Assembly (NCBI RefSeq): GCF_006517435.1
Contig: NZ_VHQG01000001.1
Span: forward strand, 299,385 to 363,384
DNA from: Schumannella soli
GTDB lineage: Bacteria > Actinomycetota > Actinomycetes > Actinomycetales > Microbacteriaceae
Direction of reading: 5' to 3'
Length of the DNA stretch: 64,000 nt
This document shows, piece after piece, positions 59,091 through 64,000 of the stretch. Each line of letters begins with the position of its first letter. The stretch's first letter is position 1. A program made the translations under genes and the position numbers. The notes beneath the pieces were generated by a model that searched no databases, was not told the origin of the DNA, and saw only the letters and a list, made by a program, of their open reading frames with translations.

Positions 59091-59913
59091 CTTCCGCCGC
59101 GAGCTTCACGAGGTGCGCGTGGGCGTACTCGCAGATGAGGGCGTGGCGGTAGACGGTGCGCGGCACGTCGACGTTCGAGTCGAGCCAGAGGCTGAGCCCG
59201 CCGATCTTCCAGTGTCGGAAGGTGTCGTCGTCGGTGATGAGCGCGAGCATCTCGAGGAAGCTGTCGTCGAAGCGCATCGAGTGCACCGCGCGCCGGTATT
59301 CCTCGAGCGACAGCGCCATCGAGAACGGGATGTTCATGAAGCAGAGCGCGGTCTGGATGTCGAGCTTGAGCGGGCGCCGACGGTACCGTTCCGGGTCGAG
59401 CTCGGGCATGTCGAGCTGCTGGAAATCGAGCTGCGCACGCGGCCGCGCGGTGACGGGCGCGCCGTCGAGGGCGATCAGCACGTCGTAGACGTTGATGTCG
59501 TGCTCGACGACCGCGTGATCGCCGAGGCCGGCGAGCGCCGTCGGCCGCAGCGTGACCGGGTCGATGCGCGCATCCGTGTTCCTGATCACGAAGTTGACGA
59601 CGTTCGTCTCGATCACGAAGTGGCGGATGAGCAGCTCGACCGCGTCGGGATCGACGAAGCGGCGCAGGAACCACACGCAGAGCACGTCCATCATGCCGAG
59701 CGGCATCCACCGGAACGGCAGGATGCGCTTGAGCGCCGACACGACGCCGACGACGAGCCGCGACACGACCCGGGCGATCGGATGCAGCCAGCGCCGCGAC
59801 GGCCGCTGCTGGTCGACGACGATCTTGCGCAGCAGCTCGCGGTCGAGCGGCACCGAGGGATCGGCGTAGACCGCATCCCACATGTCCGGATCCGACAGCA
59901 CGGGCGCGGTCAC
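59068..59913 (-). CDS. DUF6999-like protein, third gene of the ketosynthase operon
   Basis: A 281-residue protein of unknown function. Visible: LLRKIVVDQQRPSRRWLHPI, a hydrophobic stretch with arginines (VVSRLVVGVVSALKRILPFRW, residues about 48-68) that may be a membrane-associated helix, and FLRRFVDPDAVELLIRHFVIETN. Several conserved-looking His, Asp and Glu occur in helices. I associate it with DUF6999 mainly from its company (ketosynthase III and haem-oxygenase-like enzyme). GTG at 59913 begins 1 bp after the upstream stop, so it is translationally linked. Confidence 0.65.
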   Translation of the reverse strand: MTAPVLSDPDMWDAVYADPSVPLDRELLRKIVVDQQRPSRRWLHPIARVVSRLVVGVVSALKRILPFRWMPLGMMDVLCVWFLRRFVDPDAVELLIRHFVIETNVVNFVIRNTDARIDPVTLRPTALAGLGDHAVVEHDINVYDVLIALDGAPVTARPRAQLDFQQLDMPELDPERYRRRPLKLDIQTALCFMNIPFSMALSLEEYRRAVHSMRFDDSFLEMLALITDDDTFRHWKIGGLSLWLDSNVDVPRTVYRHALICEYAHAHLVKLAAEAGRPARA

Positions 59914-59914
59914 C

Positions 59915-60625
59915 TCAGTTGTCCAGCTCTTCCAGCTGCAGCGCGTAGAGCCGGGCGACGACCTCGGCGCAGCGCACGATCTCATCCGCCGTGGTCGCGT
60001 CGATGAGGCCGGACGTCAGGATCCCCTCCATGTCGCCGGTGTGCTGACCGTCGGCCTCCTGGTGGTAGATCATGAAGTGCACCTGGTTGTCGGCCAGGCC
60101 CAGCACCTCCTGGAAGCGCGCGGCCCACTCCGCCGCACGGCGGGCGCCGAGGCCCTCGATGATGAACATCGCGCCGAGCAGTCCCGCCGGATTCGGCCGG
60201 TCGGCGTAGTGGAAGAGGTAGCCCGAGAGCGCCTCCGATCCGAGGTTCTTGCGCCCGGCGCGCAGCTCGGCGAGCGAGCCGCCCACGGCGACGTAGTCGC
60301 GCTCGAGCATGAGGTGATCGCGGTGCTCCTCCTCGGCGTGCCGGATCGCGGCCGACCGCAGCTCGAAATGCTCGACGTCGAAGTTGGAGGCGGCCCGCGC
60401 GATCCAGGGCGAGCCGTCGATGACCTGCTGACGCAGGTTGAACAGCAGCCGCTGGTAGTCGTGCAGGGTCACGGTGCCGTCGGCGAGGCGCTGCAGGATC
60501 GGCACCCGATCCAGTCGCTCCTCGAGCGTCGCCCAGACGCCGGCGAGGCGCTCGAAGAGCGAGGCGGGGATGTCGGCGGCGTTGCTGTCGGTGGTGCTGT
60601 CGATGCTGCTGTCGGCGAGGGTCAT
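59915..60625 (-). CDS. Haem-oxygenase-like diiron oxidase (HDO) family protein
   Basis: A 236-residue all-helical protein with the haem-oxygenase/TenA fold. Candidate metal ligands: E98-H101 in HAEEEHRDH (E-x-x-H), E157 in AMFIIEGLG, and H188/H195 with nearby acids in IYHQEADGQHTGDME. HDO enzymes (UndA, BesC, SznF types) use two irons and oxygen to cleave or oxidise fatty acids or amino acids. Its position after a ketosynthase III suggests an acyl substrate (inference). It overlaps the ketosynthase stop by 4 bp (ATGA). Confidence 0.82.
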   Translation of the reverse strand: MTLADSSIDSTTDSNAADIPASLFERLAGVWATLEERLDRVPILQRLADGTVTLHDYQRLLFNLRQQVIDGSPWIARAASNFDVEHFELRSAAIRHAEEEHRDHLMLERDYVAVGGSLAELRAGRKNLGSEALSGYLFHYADRPNPAGLLGAMFIIEGLGARRAAEWAARFQEVLGLADNQVHFMIYHQEADGQHTGDMEGILTSGLIDATTADEIVRCAEVVARLYALQLEELDN

Positions 60626-61833
60626 GCGCGAGCTCCTGACGAGGCTGACGTGGTGGACGAGGGGGCGGACGAGGACGAAGAGGACGGTAGAGAGGACGCC
60701 GGCGGAGCGGACGCCTGCGGCGCGACGACCGTGAGGTGAGCGAAGGCGAAGGAGAAGCGCCCCGACTCGGGCACGGCGAGAAGGATCGTCTCGCCGGGGG
60801 CGAAGTCACGCGTGCGCCAGGCCTCCTCGAGGGCGATGAAGATGCTCGCCGAGCCGGTGTTGCCGCGCGTCTCGAGATTCGAGAACCAGCGGTCGGTGTC
60901 GAGGCTCGGGATGCGGCGGCGCAGCGCCTCGAAGGCGACGTCGCGGAAGACGTTGGTGCTGTAGTGGCAGATCACGTGATCGAGGTGGCGCACATCCACC
61001 AGCCCGGTGTCGACGAGCTCCTCGAACTGCGCGATCCCGGCCTCGGCGAGCTCGTCGAGCATGCTCACGTCCTGCCGCAGCAGGAACATGCCCGCCGCAT
61101 CCGCCTCGCCCATCGCGCAGTCCTGCCAGGTGCCGCCGGCCTCGGCCTCGGCGCCGCTCATGCCGGCGCGCATGCAGACCGGATGCTCGTGCGCGAGCGA
61201 GACCTGGCGCACCCAGTCGACGCGCAGCGACAGGCGGGTGGGATGCGGCTGGAACTCGACGATGACGGCGCCGGCCCCGTCGGAGAGCATCCAGCGCAGG
61301 AAGTGCGCATCCATCCCGGCGCGGATGCCCTCGTAGCGCCGCTCACGCAGGCTGCGGCTCGGCAGCTCCGAGCCGACGACCGCGGCGCGGGGATGGTCGC
61401 CGAGCCGGACCTTGCTCACCGCCGCGTCGAGCGCCGCGAGGCTCGACGCGCACACACCCGAGGCGCTGAGCGTCTGCATCGGACCACCTCCGAGCCGGCC
61501 GTGCACCATCGACGCGAAGCCCGGAACGAGCACGTCGCCCATGGTCGTCGCGCAGGCGAGCATGCGCAGGTCAACGGCATCGATTCCGCGGTCGTCGAGG
61601 GCGGCGCGGAGGGCGTTCACCGCGAGCTCTTCGTTGAGCTCGGTAGGCTCGCCGTCGGCGTCGAGCGCGTAGTGCCGCTGCCGGATGCCGTTCTGCTCGA
61701 GGATGCGGCGCCGGATGCGCTCGGTCACCGCATCCGTTCCGCCGAGTCGCGACGCGATCTCGTCGTTGCCGACGGGCGGCCCCGGCAGATAGCTGCCGAA
61801 GCCGGTGAGATACGCGGTCGCGAGTGACGCCAT
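60622..61833 (-). CDS. Beta-ketoacyl-ACP synthase III-like condensing enzyme
   Basis: A 403-residue thiolase-fold enzyme of the FabH type. The catalytic triad is complete: C128 (SASGVCASSLAAL), H290 (VICHYSTNVF) and N325 (ETRGNTGSAS). It condenses an acyl-CoA or acyl thioester with an extender or transfers an acyl group. It differs from housekeeping FabH by its KAS III-like PQTLSASGV-type active site and a Ser/Ala/Pro tail of about 33 residues. No acyl carrier protein gene is adjacent. The ATG at 61833 lacks a ribosome site but lies 7 nt after TATCGT, so the operon mRNA is probably leaderless. Confidence 0.9.
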   Translation of the reverse strand: MASLATAYLTGFGSYLPGPPVGNDEIASRLGGTDAVTERIRRRILEQNGIRQRHYALDADGEPTELNEELAVNALRAALDDRGIDAVDLRMLACATTMGDVLVPGFASMVHGRLGGGPMQTLSASGVCASSLAALDAAVSKVRLGDHPRAAVVGSELPSRSLRERRYEGIRAGMDAHFLRWMLSDGAGAVIVEFQPHPTRLSLRVDWVRQVSLAHEHPVCMRAGMSGAEAEAGGTWQDCAMGEADAAGMFLLRQDVSMLDELAEAGIAQFEELVDTGLVDVRHLDHVICHYSTNVFRDVAFEALRRRIPSLDTDRWFSNLETRGNTGSASIFIALEEAWRTRDFAPGETILLAVPESGRFSFAFAHLTVVAPQASAPPASSLPSSSSSSAPSSTTSASSGARA

Positions 61834-62160
61834 GCGGCTGACGATAGGGATGCGCGACCCCGTCGCGGTCAGCGCCAGCCCCGATCTGTGCAGAGTTCGG
61901 GGGCACCCCGGATCTGTGGATAACGCGGTCGGAATGGGGCCCGCCCGAGCCCCGGACGAGCCAGCGCGGGGTCCGCGCCGCAGATCCGCCGATGTAAAAC
62001 CCGTGTTTCGTCGCGGCCGATTTGCGCCCTCCCCCTTGACGGCGAGCACCCTCATGCGACGTAATGTTCTTGCGTCTTGCGATAATGCTTTCGCATTATC
62101 TAATAAACGTGGGGACGGTCATCCAGGCCAGCCGTTCACACCCGGGAGATACGGACAGGG
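61834..62160. promoter_or_regulatory. Divergent region: ketosynthase operon promoter and palindromic operator of the FAD monooxygenase
   Basis: About 330 bp without a gene. Minus strand: TATCGT (complement of 61841-61846) just before the ketosynthase start; two near-identical GATCTGTG copies near 61883 and 61910. Plus strand: TTGCGT (62070-62075) and CATTAT (62094-62099) with an 18-bp spacer, and alternatively TTGCGA (62077-62082) and TAATAA (62101-62106). A perfect palindrome GATAATGC-TTTC-GCATTATC (62081-62100) fills the promoter, so the monooxygenase is probably repressed by a TetR/GntR/MarR-type protein not encoded here. Confidence 0.7.
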
Positions 62161-63312
62161 ATGAGCGACACGACACACACTCGGCACGCCGAGATCTCCG
62201 GCGCAGGATTCGCCGGACTCACCGCGGCCGTCGCGCTGGCACAGCGCGGCTGGTCGGTGCGCGTGCACGAACGCGGCGAGAAGCTGCGCGAAGAGGGCGC
62301 CGGCATCGTGCTCTGGCAGAACACTCTCACGGTGCTCGACTCGCTCGGCGTCACCGACGAGCTCAACGCCGGCTCGATGCGACCGCCCTACTACGAGACC
62401 CGGATGCAGAACCGCATCGTCTCGCAGGAGGGCATGGACGGGATCGCCTGGCGCACCATGACACGCCCGTACCTCCACTCGGTGCTGCTGAACGCGGCCC
62501 GCGCGGCCGGCGCCGAGGTCGTCGCCGGCTCGGAGGTCGTCGGCGCGACCGAGACGGGCACGCTGCGTCTCCGCGACGGCAGCGAGCTCGAAGCCGACCT
62601 CGTCGTCGGGGCGGACGGCGTGGGATCCGCCGTGCGCGACTCGCTCGGCATCGACTACGACCGCCAGGGGTCGCGCGACGGCATCACCCGCTTCCTCGTC
62701 GGCCGCCACAAGGAGGAGCTCGCCGCGATCGAGCCCGACACCGAGTGGGACAACGTGATCGACTTCTGGAACTTCGAGCCGCGCGTGCTGCGCGTGCTCT
62801 ACACGCCGGCCAACGACCGCGAGCTCTACATCGCCCTCATGGCGCCCGCCGCCGACGAGGACGGGTCGCGGGTGCCGATCGACCTCGACCTGTGGACGAG
62901 CATCCACCCGCAGCTCGCGCCGGTGCTGCGCGAGGCCGCGGTCACGCCGGGCCGGTACTACGGCTACTCGACGACGCGGCTCGAGCACTGGACCCAGGGC
63001 CGCGTCGCGCTCATCGGCGACAGCGCCCACGCCATGTGCCCCGCGCTCGCGCAGGGCGCCGGCTGCGCCATGGTCAACGCCTACACGCTCGCCGAGGCGG
63101 CCACCGCCGCATCCGCGAGCGACCTGCCCGACGCCCTGACCGAGTGGGAGCGGCTCGAGCGGCCGTACACCGACCGCTGCCAGGAGCGCTCGCAGGACTA
63201 CGCCGACACCCGCGGCATGTCGCAGGGCGGCCAGTTCACCGGCGACGTCATGGAGACGACGCTCTACGACCCCACCGACCCGCGCCGCCACGACGTGGCG
63301 CGGACCCGCTGA
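62161..63312 (+). CDS. FAD-dependent aromatic-ring-type monooxygenase
   Basis: A 383-residue group A flavoprotein monooxygenase. FAD-binding GAGFAGLTAAVALAQRGW (residues about 14-31), the DG motif DLVVGADGVGSAVRD, and GRVALIGDSAHAMCPALAQGAG binding the flavin ribityl chain are all present. Such enzymes hydroxylate aromatic or heteroaromatic compounds with NAD(P)H and oxygen. ATG after GACAGGG. The DUF1185 gene follows 47 bp later in the same unit. Confidence 0.9.
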   Translation: MSDTTHTRHAEISGAGFAGLTAAVALAQRGWSVRVHERGEKLREEGAGIVLWQNTLTVLDSLGVTDELNAGSMRPPYYETRMQNRIVSQEGMDGIAWRTMTRPYLHSVLLNAARAAGAEVVAGSEVVGATETGTLRLRDGSELEADLVVGADGVGSAVRDSLGIDYDRQGSRDGITRFLVGRHKEELAAIEPDTEWDNVIDFWNFEPRVLRVLYTPANDRELYIALMAPAADEDGSRVPIDLDLWTSIHPQLAPVLREAAVTPGRYYGYSTTRLEHWTQGRVALIGDSAHAMCPALAQGAGCAMVNAYTLAEAATAASASDLPDALTEWERLERPYTDRCQERSQDYADTRGMSQGGQFTGDVMETTLYDPTDPRRHDVARTR

Positions 63313-63359
63313 GCGCGACCCCGCCGACGCGGCGCGCGACCGAGAACGAGGAGAGAAGC

Positions 63360-63950
63360 ATGGCCGAGAACGAGATCGACCCCTACTACCGCGTGCGGGA
63401 GTGGTTCGGGTTCGTGCAGGAGGTGCACCACGAGGGAGGCCCCGTCGAGGCGGAGCCGCTCGTGAAGGCGGCGGTCGGCGTGATCATCGCCAACCCCTTC
63501 GCCGGGCAGTGGGTCGAGGACCTGTCGCCGCTGACCGCCCCGAGCGCGAGCCTCGGCACGGCGCTCGGCGACCGCGCCGTCGCGCTGCTGGGCGGCCGGC
63601 CGGTCGAGGGCTACGGCAAGGGCGGCATCGCCGGCGTCGACGGCGACCAGGATCACGTTGTCGCGTGCATCACGACGACCTTCGGCGACGCCTTCCGCGA
63701 CGCCGTCGGCGGCGGCGCCGCATGGATCTCGTCGGCGACCAAGACGGCCTCAGCCGGGACCTCGCTCGACATCCCTCTCGCGTTCAAGGACGAGCTCTAC
63801 GTACGGTCGCACTACGACGCCGTCACGGTGACGGTCCCCGACGCGCCCCGACCCGGCGAGCTGATGATCTGCGTCGCGGTCTCCAGCCGCGGCCGCATCC
63901 ACCACCGCGTCGGCGGACTCACCCGCGACGAGGCGCTCGCCCGACTCTGA
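63360..63950 (+). CDS. DUF1185 / amino acid synthesis family protein
   Basis: A 196-residue protein with KAAVGVIIANPFAGQWVEDLSPL and GYGKGGIAGVDGDQDHVVACITT, matching the family named amino acid synthesis protein (PF06684, DUF1185), whose biochemical role is uncertain. It commonly occurs in catabolic clusters with FAD monooxygenases and amidohydrolases. ATG at 63360 after GAGGAGAGAAG. The rest of the cluster probably lies beyond the window edge; the last 50 bp contain only GC-rich intergenic sequence. Confidence 0.85.
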   Translation: MAENEIDPYYRVREWFGFVQEVHHEGGPVEAEPLVKAAVGVIIANPFAGQWVEDLSPLTAPSASLGTALGDRAVALLGGRPVEGYGKGGIAGVDGDQDHVVACITTTFGDAFRDAVGGGAAWISSATKTASAGTSLDIPLAFKDELYVRSHYDAVTVTVPDAPRPGELMICVAVSSRGRIHHRVGGLTRDEALARL

Positions 63951-64000
63951 CCCCGCCCGCCCCGCCCGGTTCCGCCGGCGGGGCACGGCACCACCGGAAG

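Overview
The window reads as one uninterrupted chromosomal segment of a high-GC actinobacterium, most likely in Microbacteriaceae. Nearly every third codon position is G or C, GTG starts and 4-bp stop/start overlaps (ATGA, GTGA) are common, and a run of genes starts exactly 6 nt after a TANNNT -10 box (leaderless mRNAs). The housekeeping block tRNA-Trp - secE - nusG - rplK - rplA with hadA-hadB-murB nearby, and a nusG with a long acidic N-terminus, fit that family. I see no transposase, phage gene, CRISPR array or rRNA. Base composition is even, so nothing looks recently acquired.

Layout. 0-3.6 kb: two membrane proteins (the first cut by the window edge), a medium-chain reductase, and an autoregulated ArsR-SRPBCC pair. 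3.6-15.4 kb: a carbohydrate island of nine minus-strand genes (two TIM-barrel isomerases, two Gfo/Idh/MocA oxidoreductases, and a complete family-5 peptide/oligosaccharide ABC importer), divergent from a ROK regulator. 15.4-20 kb: GNAT, amine-oxidase-like flavoenzyme, ArsR-type regulator, MFS exporter, DUF6892-like protein. 20-29.3 kb: translation/transcription core genes, aminotransferase, LysG/LysE-type regulator and exporter, nitroreductase, and a hadA-hadB-murB operon. 29.4-34.4 kb: an accessory stretch with a 25-residue two-cysteine peptide that has its own promoter, operator and terminator; a secreted SGN-repeat protein; a PepSY lipoprotein; and a probable pore-forming protein coupled to a candidate immunity protein. 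34.3-35.2 kb: a paired SMR guanidinium exporter under a guanidine-III riboswitch. 35.3-42 kb: DedA-phosphatidyltransferase fusion, small regulators, an Asp-nucleophile hydrolase, an NmrA-like reductase, a frameshifted membrane gene, a PPOX enzyme and a TetR/OsmC peroxide pair. 42-48.7 kb: a sortase-anchored GH92 mannosidase with a palindromic operator, and the rifamycin-resistance helicase HelR with a rifamycin-associated element. 49-56 kb: a seven-gene operon joining a Liv-type ABC importer (fused permease) to a luciferase-like monooxygenase and two carboxymuconolactone-decarboxylase/AhpD-fold proteins. 56-59 kb: a secreted GH2 enzyme with two AbfB domains. 59-62 kb: a three-gene minus-strand operon (ketosynthase III - haem-oxygenase-like diiron oxidase - DUF6999-like protein) that looks like a small biosynthetic pathway. 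62-64 kb: FAD monooxygenase and a DUF1185 protein behind a palindromic operator.

Most promising for new biology: the 25-residue peptide gene at 29.4-29.6 kb, the ketosynthase/diiron-oxidase operon at 59-62 kb, and the pore-former/immunity pair at 32.6-34.4 kb. The guanidine-III riboswitch and the rifamycin-associated element are known element classes, recognised here from sequence, and they assign functions to their neighbours. All family names rest on reading motifs by eye; no database search was run.
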